From JANQMY01 sp965227095 (GTDB lineage Bacteria > Pseudomonadota > Alphaproteobacteria > JANQMY01): DNA of 64,000 bases. Of this stretch, positions 7,801-14,191 are shown piece by piece. Position 1 is the first letter of the stretch, and each line of letters opens with the position of its first letter. The notes below the pieces were generated by a model. The model had not been told where the DNA came from. It ran no database searches and was given only the letters and a program-made list of their open reading frames with translations. Location: positions 620,001 through 684,000 of the forward strand of contig CBDDFL010000001.1 in assembly GCA_965227095.1 (NCBI GenBank), read 5' to 3'. The position numbers and the translations under genes were made by a program.

Positions 7801-7947
7801 CACTGGGCGCATGGGGTTCATCCATTGTTTATCCACCTGGCCAACCCGCTCCCCCTCCCAACCACCCCAAGGGTACCCTCACCGGGTGGTTGGGAGGGGG
7901 AGTGGGCTGGCGAGGTCACCAAACACTGGGCGCATGGGGTTCATCCA
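7801..7947. repeat. 24-base direct repeat bracketing hairpin copy 2
   Basis: The words at 7801-7824 and 7924-7947 (starting CACTGGGCGCATGG and ending TTCATCCA) are identical over 24 bases and lie just outside the hairpin at 7845-7906. They could be a footprint of local duplication or of element insertion. Confidence 0.6.
7845..7906. repeat. Long hairpin repeat, copy 2
   Basis: Arms 7845-7867 and 7884-7906 are complementary with a single G.T-type exception. The 16-base loop contains GGGTACCCTC. The arms share the words TCCCAACCACCC and GGGTGGTTGGGA with copy 1 at 7298-7363, so these are two members of one element family on either side of the tRNA. Confidence 0.85.
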
Positions 7948-8113
7948 AATTGGCGCTCCAACCTCCCCACAAGGGTGAGGTGCGAGGGAACACTGCGGCC
8001 CCATAGCGCGCTATTCACAAGTCAAAGAGCGGCCCCCAAAATGCCGCCTCACCTCATAAGGCAAGCTTATATCACCCTTCCAACCTCCTGGCGAGGGCGC
8101 GCCGGACATTGAT

Positions 8114-8169
8114 GCGAATTAAGTGCACTGTCACTGTAATAGTCACTGTAATATGTGTCACCGTAATAG
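8114..8169. repeat. Array repeat copy A (right half only, ends reiterated)
   Basis: Carries only the right half of the array repeat: GCGAATTAAGTGCACTGTCA and then the end word GTCAC(T/C)GTAAT repeated three times to 8169. It ends 9 bases before the GNAT start codon, so the ribosome site AGGGA of that gene directly abuts it. Confidence 0.75.
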
Positions 8170-8177
8170 GGATATTG

Positions 8178-8624
8178 ATGCTGAGAAACGCTGAAAGTGC
8201 TGATGCGGTCCGTATCGCGCAAATTCATAGAATGGCTCGCTCCGAGGCCATGCCATGGCTCCCCATTATCCATTCAGCGGAAGAAGATTTGGTTTTCTTT
8301 TCGGAGAATGTGTTGCCCAACGAGCAAGTTCGCGTTGTCGAAGTCGAAGATGATATCGTGGGATTTGTTTCGGTTCATGGCGATTGGCTAAATCACCTTT
8401 ATATTCATCCGAATTTCTGGGGTCACGGATTCGGGTCTTTACTGTTGGGCGAAGCAAAAGCCGGGTCTCAGCGCTTGCAATTATGGACATTCCAAAGGAA
8501 TACCGCAGCCCGCTCCTTCTATAACCGACACCAGTTCTCGGAAGTCGAGCGCACTGATGGAGCTAGAAACGAGGAACGAACCCCTGACGTAAGGATGGTT
8601 TGGGATAACCCTGAATTACGGTGA
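8178..8624 (+). CDS. GNAT family N-acetyltransferase
   Basis: 148-residue GNAT protein, a compact single-domain length. Motif A is visible as LYIHPNFWGHGFGSLLLGEA (about residues 74-93; the acetyl-CoA pyrophosphate loop is WGHGFG), followed by LWTFQRNTAARSFYNRHQFSEVER, the usual motif B with the N-x-x-A-x-x-F-Y pattern. The acyl acceptor cannot be read. I start at the ATG at 8178; upstream codons would translate repeat copy A. The stop TGA is supplied by the first repeat unit of copy B: the CDS ends leucine-arginine-stop, encoded by TTACGGTGA. The gene is AT-richer than the flanking chromosome and sits as an isolated cassette between repeats. Confidence 0.9.
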   Translation: MLRNAESADAVRIAQIHRMARSEAMPWLPIIHSAEEDLVFFSENVLPNEQVRVVEVEDDIVGFVSVHGDWLNHLYIHPNFWGHGFGSLLLGEAKAGSQRLQLWTFQRNTAARSFYNRHQFSEVERTDGARNEERTPDVRMVWDNPELR

Positions 8625-8698
8625 CTAATTACGGTGACAGTGCACTTTTTACGGCGAATGCACTGCAAGAGTCTGACGAGTTAAACACACGGTCACCT
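8615..8698. repeat. Array repeat copy B
   Basis: Begins with ATTACGGTGAC reiterated twice (8615-8625 and 8628-8638), continues AGTGCACTTTTTACGGCG and GTCTGACGAGTTAAA, and has a degenerate right arm (CACACGGTCACC). The first unit contributes the stop codon of the GNAT gene. Confidence 0.8.
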
Positions 8699-8852
8699 CA
8701 ATCGATGTGACGCGAAAAGCCGGGTGCCTTGTCTTCTAGACGCATAGCCTGAGCGAGCGTCCGGCTTGCCGGCAGACGGATCAACAAAAAGGCGACCCTG
8801 GCTTCAGCAAGACAGCAGTTAAACAAATGCGCTGCGTCTTGAAGAGACAAGC

Positions 8853-9638
8853 TCATGATTGGTGCAAATCCTCGAAGTATTTGCGAGATGTTTCATTTGC
8901 GGGAAACAGGAGCTCTAATCGCATTTCCTCAAGCGCAACATCCCTTACATCGGTCAATAAGGTGATTGCCGAATAAACACTAATGATCTGTTGTCGTGCG
9001 CGGAACCGAATACAAAGCGCAGAAGAGGAAGATGAAGGCTTCATCTCGGACGGTATGTTCACGTGTTCCCTGAGACGAGCTGCGATCTCTCCCGCCTTGG
9101 GATTGTGGCTGAGATCTGCACGGTCGATCCATCGATGTGCTAGGCAAGGGCCGACTTCAGCCCAGTTTTCGATCCGTTTAGGTCCGATGTCACGATAAAA
9201 CAAATCAGCGGCATCCAGTGGATCCATTTCTTTTGCACCCGGCATCAACAGCTCATGTGACGCGTTGCAATAGTGAATGGTTCCAGTCACGTCGATTAAG
9301 CAGCCCGGATAGGGGTTGTGCGCCTCAAGCATACGCTTGAGTGGCGTTAAAAAATCTTGCATCTCAGAGTCGCTAAGCGGTGTCTCCGGAAATGCCGGCT
9401 CTAGTCCCGCCGCCAAAAACAGCGCATTCTGACGGCGCAACGTGAGATCAAGCGCGATGCCCAGCCGCATTATCAAATCACTTCCTGGGCGTGAACGTCC
9501 CGTTTCAATAAAAGAAACGTGGCGCGTCGTCGTCTCCGCAGCCGTCGCTAGCGCAAGCTGGCTCATCCCTCTCTCAGCGCGCAATTTCTTTAATAAGTGC
9601 CCGAACGGTGTGCGCTTTTGTGGCAATTCTTGATCCAT
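8853..9638 (-). CDS. XRE-family transcriptional regulator with MmyB-like ligand domain
   Basis: 261-residue regulator. A helix-turn-helix of the XRE type covers about residues 11-70 (FGHLLKKLRAERGMSQLALA, then HVSFIETGRSRPG). A C-terminal MmyB-like, PAS-related ligand-binding domain follows, with NPYPGCLIDVTGTIHYCN, the DLFYRD and NWAEVG segments, and FRARQQIISVYSAITLLTDVRDVALEEMRLELLFPAN near the end. Such regulators usually control a neighbouring short-chain enzyme; here the divergent alpha/beta hydrolase at 9936 is the obvious candidate. I start at the ATG at 9638, since the frame above it begins only with a TTG. The gene lies inside the repeat-delimited island; its 3' end is 155 bases from copy B. 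Confidence 0.92.
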   Translation of the reverse strand: MDQELPQKRTPFGHLLKKLRAERGMSQLALATAAETTTRHVSFIETGRSRPGSDLIMRLGIALDLTLRRQNALFLAAGLEPAFPETPLSDSEMQDFLTPLKRMLEAHNPYPGCLIDVTGTIHYCNASHELLMPGAKEMDPLDAADLFYRDIGPKRIENWAEVGPCLAHRWIDRADLSHNPKAGEIAARLREHVNIPSEMKPSSSSSALCIRFRARQQIISVYSAITLLTDVRDVALEEMRLELLFPANETSRKYFEDLHQS

Positions 9639-9935
9639 AGGCGAACTATCCAAAGCACATTGATTTAGTTCAACTCCCTTTTCGGGAATTGTCGTTCGAT
9701 ACCGCCGAGCGTTACCGTGAGAGCACTTTTTGCCGGAATGGTCTCTATGAGCAATAGGCCGTGCGGCAATGAAGACTCAATCATTCTTTTATCGAGACGC
9801 CACATTTGATGACAGCATTTGCATTTTCGAATGGTGAATGAAACGGCTGACGCCATAGCTACGACCTAAATCGATTCATCGCTTTTGGATGTGACGCGAT
9901 GCCTGTGTGGCGGGCCATGTTCCTCGGGTGCAAAT
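9639..9935. promoter_or_regulatory. Divergent intergenic region, XRE regulator / alpha-beta hydrolase
   Basis: 297 bases between divergent starts, the expected place for both promoters and the regulator's operator. A stretch at 9711-9739 (TTACCGTGAGAGCACTTTTT followed by GCCGGAATG) resembles the left half of the array repeat with several changes and could be a decayed copy. No gene of its own is supported. Confidence 0.4.
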
Positions 9936-10829
9936 ATGCAGCGATCATTTGAGATATCCCAAGAGGTTTTCCCGTTTCAATCGCACTGGTGCGAAGTTGA
10001 TGGTCAGTGGGCCCACTATCTTGACGAGGGGGAAGGACCGGTTCTTCTTCTGCAGCATGGAAATTTTATGTGGAGTTTTTCGCATCGACGCTTGATCGCT
10101 AAGTTAGCATCCAGTTTTCGATGCATCTCTATCGATCTTCTGGGTATGGGATTTTCATCCAAACCGCATCAATCGCGCTCAAACACATTTGGTTACACAT
10201 ATTTGGAGCAATCGAGAGTAGTTGAAACTGTTATCTCAAAGCTTGGCCTCAAAGACATTACATTTCTGAGTTTCGACCATGGAGGACCGGTCGGATTCAG
10301 TCTCATGACACGGCGGCCGGAGCTGTTTTCGCGAATCGTTATCGCAAATTCCTGGGCGTGGTCGTGTCACAATTTTCGCGCTACGAAAATCTGGTCAACG
10401 TTGGCGCCTCTCTCAAGAACAGTTCTGAAAAGATTGATGCTCGATAAAAAGCGCTGGCTTTTCGAAATGCCGTCCGATTTGCGAGATGAAGACGTCTGGA
10501 ACGCTTGCACCCGCCCCTATCCCCATTCCATCGACTTCAAACCAATGGCTGTCATGGCTTCGCAGCTCACGCGGGCGAAGCCGTTTTTTTCGGATGTACA
10601 AGCAAAGTTGCCGCGTCTCGCCGAAAAAAAGATCGAAATCATTTGGTCGACAAAAGGCGGCGGACTTTTTCCGGAATTCGTCCGGGAAGATCAATTTCTG
10701 GCGCTTTGGCGGGAATGTTTTCCCGATGCACGGGTGAAGCTGTTGAACGATGTGGGATACTATGAGTTGATCGTCCGTCCACCTTCAGAGCTCATTGACC
10801 TGCTGATCAACGGGGCTGTATTACGGTGA
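9936..10829 (+). CDS. Alpha/beta hydrolase, haloalkane-dehalogenase-like fold, catalytic residues altered
   Basis: 297-residue alpha/beta hydrolase. The N-terminal half matches haloalkane dehalogenase-like proteins: HYLDEGEGPVLLLQHGNFMW with the oxyanion HGN, CISIDLLGMGFSSKP, and the nucleophile elbow FLSFDHGGPVGF, where aspartate takes the nucleophile place. Towards the C-terminus the expected acid (usually WGxxDP) reads WSTKGGGLFP and the expected catalytic histidine (usually GHF) reads VGYYELIVRPP, so two of three catalytic residues seem lost. It may be a non-enzymatic or altered-mechanism member. I start at the ATG at 9936. The stop is TTACGGTGA of repeat copy C. Divergent from the XRE regulator. 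Confidence 0.8.
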   Translation: MQRSFEISQEVFPFQSHWCEVDGQWAHYLDEGEGPVLLLQHGNFMWSFSHRRLIAKLASSFRCISIDLLGMGFSSKPHQSRSNTFGYTYLEQSRVVETVISKLGLKDITFLSFDHGGPVGFSLMTRRPELFSRIVIANSWAWSCHNFRATKIWSTLAPLSRTVLKRLMLDKKRWLFEMPSDLRDEDVWNACTRPYPHSIDFKPMAVMASQLTRAKPFFSDVQAKLPRLAEKKIEIIWSTKGGGLFPEFVREDQFLALWRECFPDARVKLLNDVGYYELIVRPPSELIDLLINGAVLR

Positions 10830-10909
10830 CAGTGCACTTTTTACGGCGAGTGCCCTGAAAAAGTCTGACGAATTAAATGCACTGTCACCGTAATTCCGTC
10901 ACCGTAATT
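10820..10909. repeat. Array repeat copy C (most complete)
   Basis: Perfect 17-bp outer arms: ATTACGGTGACAGTGCA (10820-10836) and its complement TGCACTGTCACCGTAAT (10878-10894), with about 41 bases between (TTTTTACGGCGAGTGCCC, GAAAAAGTCTGACG, AATTAAA). The right end unit is then reiterated once (CCGTCACCGTAATT to 10909). Two convergent genes end in it: the hydrolase stop is in the left arm and the 10908 gene's TAA overlaps the right end. Confidence 0.9.
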
Positions 10910-11444
10910 ATGCTCGCGACCCTGTATCCCATTCTTGACCCCCATAATGTGACCACATCTCGGTAAGCGGGACGACCGGATTGTCTTTGTCTGCCAGTTT
11001 CTGCTCGATTAGGGCTCTCACTTCAGTGTGAAAGGCCAGCCTGCCGTTCTCCTCTTCCCACCACTTCCTGATGCCCGCGGGGGCGACGGCAGCAACCGCA
11101 AACCCCAACCAGAGCTGATATTGTTCTTCATCCAACGACCCTGTTTTGTAAAACTCATGAACGACCTGGAAGTGATTCAGATACTGGATAACCCAAATAA
11201 TGGCGGCACTTCGATCTTCGATCGATGGGTTTTGGAGTGTTGCGGTCCTCACATAGCCGCTAAATACCAGGGGGTCCGTATGCTGAGCAATAACCGCATT
11301 TTGGCCATGCTGAATGGATATGAGTTCCTCGCGTTTTTGCTGGGCTGTATTCTGCCGCACTTGAATTCCGACAAAAATCAGAGAGCCAAGGATTGCAGCA
11401 ACGGCAATGATCTGACTTATGTAATAGATGCTTTCGAGGGACAT
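10908..11444 (-). CDS. Membrane-anchored protein of unknown function (LESIYYI family), paralog 1
   Basis: 178-residue protein with one N-terminal membrane helix (LESIYYISQIIAVAAILGSL, then IFVGIQVRQNT) and a soluble helical remainder containing the pairs WVIQYLNHFQVVHEFYKTG and GIRKWWEEENGRLAFHTEV. I do not recognise a catalytic motif. The N-terminal pattern is common among uncharacterised marine proteobacterial proteins. A clear paralog with the same motif and almost the same length lies divergently at 11652-12182. I chose the ATG at 11444, which has AAGG upstream; the longer frame translates repeat copy D. Its TAA stop overlaps the end of repeat copy C. Confidence 0.75.
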   Translation of the reverse strand: MSLESIYYISQIIAVAAILGSLIFVGIQVRQNTAQQKREELISIQHGQNAVIAQHTDPLVFSGYVRTATLQNPSIEDRSAAIIWVIQYLNHFQVVHEFYKTGSLDEEQYQLWLGFAVAAVAPAGIRKWWEEENGRLAFHTEVRALIEQKLADKDNPVVPLTEMWSHYGGQEWDTGSRA

Positions 11445-11485
11445 CTTAGGGATACCTTCTTCGTTGCGGCTGATTGCGGTGGCAT

Positions 11486-11561
11486 ATTTCGGTGACAGTC
11501 CACTTATTACCACGAGGACACTGCAAAGGCCTTATGAATTAAATGCACTGTCACCGTAATT
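11486..11561. repeat. Array repeat copy D
   Basis: Left arm ATTTCGGTGACAGTCCACTT with several changes, middle ACCACGAGGACACTGCAAAG, right arm GAATTAAATGCACTGTCACC then GTAATT. It lies between the divergent starts of the two LESIYYI paralogs. Confidence 0.8.
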
Positions 11562-11651
11562 TATTAATTCTACGGCGAGCAAAAGCGGACATTAGATTTT
11601 GAGTGCTCTGATCCTGTTTGCCTGCTAGGGTTTCTTGGGGGAGGCATGTCG

Positions 11652-12182
11652 ATGACACTAGAATCCATTTACTATATCGGACAAACAATCGCCGTCGTTG
11701 CAATTCTCGGCTCTCTGATCGCGATCTATTTCCAGATGCGTCAAGGCCAAGCGCTCGCCCGCGCAGACAGCCAGCGAGATCTTTTGAAAAGTATCGGCGT
11801 GTTCCTTCAAATGACCCTGGACAACCCTCGTGTGTTAAGAGATGTGCGGCTGGGTCTCCAGGAATATGACACGGCCTCCCATGAGACGAAGTCCAACTTC
11901 ACAACGTGGGCCTTTGCTTATCTCCACGTCATGGAGCAATGCGTCTATATGAAGGCGGATGGACTGATCACCGAGTCGTCATTCAACGGTTTTGAGGCGG
12001 GCGCGCTGGGAATCATTTCAACTCCTGGAGGCGCACAATGGTGGGAACACTCCAAGAAGATTATCGGGCAGGATGTTGTCGTACACCTAGAAAGACGCTT
12101 GGCAGAACTAGGCGACTCGGTGCCCCCTTTTTATGAGTTGCTCACGCAGTTCGCGCCGATCCCAGAGACCGAGTCGGCTTGA
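11652..12182 (+). CDS. Membrane-anchored protein of unknown function (LESIYYI family), paralog 2
   Basis: 176-residue homolog of the 10908-11444 product. It starts MTLESIYYIGQTIAVVAILG, a single membrane helix, then IYFQMRQGQALARADSQRD and a helical soluble part with FAYLHVMEQCVYMKADG and GGAQWWEHSKKIIGQDVVV. The paralogs share the N-terminal helix, the WW pair and a late LE/IE-x-x-LA helix. No function can be assigned; a membrane-bound sensor or partner role is only a guess. The GGGGGAGG ribosome site favours the ATG at 11652 over the ATG at 11646. The last base of its TGA stop is the first base of repeat copy E. Confidence 0.75.
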   Translation: MTLESIYYIGQTIAVVAILGSLIAIYFQMRQGQALARADSQRDLLKSIGVFLQMTLDNPRVLRDVRLGLQEYDTASHETKSNFTTWAFAYLHVMEQCVYMKADGLITESSFNGFEAGALGIISTPGGAQWWEHSKKIIGQDVVVHLERRLAELGDSVPPFYELLTQFAPIPETESA

Positions 12183-12310
12183 TTACGGTGACATGATTAC
12201 GGTGACAGTGCACTTTTTACGAGGGGTGCATGGTAAAAGCCTTGCGAATTAAGTGTACTGTCACCGAAATTGTCACCGAAATTGTCGAAATTGAAATTGT
12301 CACTGAAATT
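12182..12310. repeat. Array repeat copy E (ends strongly reiterated)
   Basis: Left end unit ATTACGGTGAC occurs twice (12182-12192 and 12196-12206), then AGTGCACTTTTTACGAGG and a middle ending CGAATTAAGTGTACTG. The right unit GTCACCGAAATT is then repeated with decay (GTCACCGAAATT, GTCGAAATT, GTCACTGAAATT) to 12310. It closes the array. Confidence 0.8.
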
Positions 12311-12374
12311 CCCAGATTGCGTTCGCGGGTCTATCAATCCGTGGTTAGATCCTATCTAGAAGGAGAGCGCACAT

Positions 12375-12761
12375 ATGAAAATGTACATCAAGAGCATCGT
12401 GGTGGATGATCAGGCCAAGGCGCTCGACTTTTACACCAATACGCTCGGTTTCGTGGTCAAGCACGACATTCCGCTCGGCGAACATCGGTGGCTGACGGTC
12501 ACGTCGCCGGAAGAACCCAACGGCATTGAACTCGGCTTGGAACCGAACGCCCATCCGGCATCGCGCGCTTATCAAGACGCTCTGAAGGCGGACGGCATTC
12601 CTGTCACCGCCTTCAGCGTGGAGGACATTGACGCCGAGGTCAGGCGCCTGGAAGGTTTGGGCGTGTCATTCACACAGCCGCCGGTCAACGCGGGCGGTGC
12701 GACCATGGCGGTTTTTGACGACACGTGCGGCAATCTCATCCAATTGGTCGAGCTGGAATAG
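12375..12761 (+). CDS. VOC family protein (glyoxalase/bleomycin-resistance fold)
   Basis: 128-residue single-module VOC protein. The beta-alpha-beta-beta-beta motifs are seen as IKSIVVDDQAKALDFYTNTLGFVVKHD at the start and VEDIDAEVRRLEGLGVSFTQPP with AVFDDTCGNLIQLVELE at the end; the terminal glutamate in LVELE is the usual metal ligand position. The substrate is not predictable. A strong ribosome site (GAAGGAGAG) precedes the ATG. It lies just beyond repeat copy E and its base composition matches the chromosome, so I place it outside the array. Confidence 0.92.
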   Translation: MKMYIKSIVVDDQAKALDFYTNTLGFVVKHDIPLGEHRWLTVTSPEEPNGIELGLEPNAHPASRAYQDALKADGIPVTAFSVEDIDAEVRRLEGLGVSFTQPPVNAGGATMAVFDDTCGNLIQLVELE

Positions 12762-12770
12762 GCCCATTGG

Positions 12771-12815
12771 CGCGTTCGGGTCGGTGACGTAATCATTCCG
12801 TCACCTGGGAACGCG
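12771..12815. repeat. Nested inverted repeat, GCGTTTCC...GGAAACGC-like family, copy 2
   Basis: Outer arms CGCGTTC (12771-12777) / GAACGCG (12809-12815) and inner arms GGTGACG (12783-12789) / CGTCACC (12799-12805). The order of words (CGCGTT, GG, GTGA, then TCACCTGG, AACGC) matches the element at 7472-7528. It sits between convergent genes and could also act as a transcription stop, although no T-run follows. Confidence 0.6.
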
Positions 12816-12856
12816 TTTGTCGAAACCGCGTCCCCAGTTAAGTCGCCGCGTGCGGC

Positions 12857-13999
12857 CTAGTCCGTCTCGATATCGAGTGGCCGATACAGGTCTTTGCCTT
12901 CAGATGCGTATTTGCCCACAACGCCAAAAAACGTTTCTCCAGCCGACCCTTCTTCGCTGAGCGTCAGGTCTTGCCGCAGGAAGTTGATGCTGTCGGGATT
13001 GAGGCTGCGTGCCATCTCCCAGTACCGCTCGGCTTTGGCGTTCTGACCATGTGACCGGAACAAATTGCCTAACCGAAACGCGGCATCCGCTTTCAGTTGA
13101 TCCGCAGAGTGATCCCGAATATTGCTCGTGACTTGCGCGGCGGATTGCACATGCACGCTGTCCGAGCCCTTTGCAACCCAATCCTTCACGGCGGGCGCAT
13201 ACACATTGTTGCCAAACTCGAAGGCCTGATCCCCTTCACCGAAAGAATGGATCTTGGAATAGGTGCCTTCATCGATCCGCACAATACGGCCGTCTTCGTC
13301 AATCCACGCCGCCGACGGGACATTCACGAAGTTAAACGCGCTGCTGACCAGATGATCCGGGTCGATGACCTGTATGTAAGTTGGATTGGCCGCGTCGAAG
13401 ATGGGCCCCGCCGTTGCTTCGCCGCCGGTGTCTTCCGCCACCACGATCATCACAAAATTTTCGTCATTAATGTCTGTATAGAGTTGCTGCCACACGGGCA
13501 CATCCAGCATGCATCCTCACCAAGACGACCAGGTGACGATCAACGCCTTTTTCCCCTTCAGGTCGGCGAGGCGAATGACCTTGCCGGATCGGTCCGTCAA
13601 GCTGATGTCGGGCACCATCCCGTTGACGCGCGTATTGTCTCGTGTGGCGGGTATGTCGCCAAAGCTCCAAACGCGCGCCTCGGCATCGGCCACATAGGGC
13701 TGCCCCACATGATCGGCAAACCGGGTGAGGTCGAACCACCTCTTGCCGTCTTGCTCCACCAGCACACCCTCGGGCAGAGGAATGCAGATATCGCCTTTGC
13801 AGGCCCCTTCAGGTTTCAGTTCGAATCCATTGGCGCGCGAAAGATCCGCCGGATCGATTAAAAGCGCATCGCCGCTGCCGGTGTTGGCAAGCGTGACCGT
13901 GTCGCCGCCGTGCAGAATGGTGGTGCTGCCGTCGGCGTGGACCGGTGTCGTTTCGAACGGATGTCGAAGCTCCGGATACGCCATCATGTTTTCAGCCAT
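12857..13999 (-). CDS. ResA/TlpA-like redoxin, probable selenoprotein (in-frame TGA read as Sec)
   Basis: Reading the TGA at 13517-13519 as selenocysteine gives one 380-residue protein. The first 160 codons hold a lead segment (FELKPEGACKGDICIPLP) and the start of a thioredoxin-like fold (MVPDISLTDRSGKVIRLADL, KGKKALIVTWSSW). The TGA falls exactly where TlpA/ResA proteins have the first redox cysteine (W-A-x-W-C), and the same frame continues GGA-TGC and 217 more codons that complete the fold (DVPVWQQLYTDI, FVNVPSAAWIDEDGRIVRID with the cis-proline region) plus a TPR-like C-terminus. The motif W-S-S-W-U-G-C fits the W-A-x-x-U-G-C pattern I recall for a ResA-like selenoprotein family. A SECIS-like hairpin follows. 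The alternative is a nonsense mutation splitting the gene. No Sec machinery lies in this window. Confidence 0.72.
13485..13509 (-). promoter_or_regulatory. Candidate bacterial SECIS hairpin downstream of the TGA
   Basis: On the coding strand TGCTG (13509-13505) pairs with CAGCA (13489-13485), with weaker inner pairs ATG/TGT closing the loop TGCCCG. An alternative fold pairs TGCC (13500-13497) with GGCA (13491-13488) around loop CGTGT. In either fold the loop begins 16-20 bases after the TGA and has a G in its first two positions, as bacterial SECIS elements do. Judged by eye only. Confidence 0.45.
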
Positions 14000-14191
14000 G
14001 TTCCGCCCTTTTTTGAAGAAGTTGTCGATGACAGTGCGGGGACATTGCGCGACTTTGAGTGAGAGCGCAAGTTGGGCTCATGGCAAGCGCTGGGCGCGAT
14101 GACGGACGCCTGCAGGCTGGCACCGGCCAACGTTTTGCGTTTATCTACCAAAGGCGCAAAGTTGGGCCGCGCAAACGGGGGGTTTTCGTTG

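Larger units (their letters stand above)
7649..8177. other. Repeat-rich gene-free interval downstream of tRNA-Gly
   Basis: About 530 bases without a supported gene. They contain the TCATTGCGAGG-type palindrome (7675-7780), a 24-base direct repeat (7801-7824 and 7924-7947) bracketing the second long hairpin (7845-7906), a shorter GC-rich stretch with further CAACCTCC/GGTGAGG words (7960-8100), and repeat copy A (8114-8169) that opens the gene array. Confidence 0.6.

Noticed and set aside
9711..9739. Possible sixth repeat copy between the XRE and hydrolase genes
   Set aside because: Only the left half is similar, with several changes and no right half; kept as a note, not as a copy.
8114..12310. 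Classical integron attC array
   Set aside because: The repeats lack consistent GTTRRRY and RYYYAAC core sites (one GTTAAAC in copy B appears to be a chance mutation), genes occur on both strands, and no integrase is present.
13511..13519. Treating the redoxin as two separate genes or a pseudogene
   Set aside because: The halves are in the same frame, only two codons separate the TGA from the ATG of the second half, the fold needs both halves, and no other disabling change is seen. It remains the fallback if no Sec machinery exists.
13097..13861. 254-codon forward frame over the redoxin
   Set aside because: Antisense to the TGA-containing redoxin and lacking any motif; its presence does not argue against the Sec reading.
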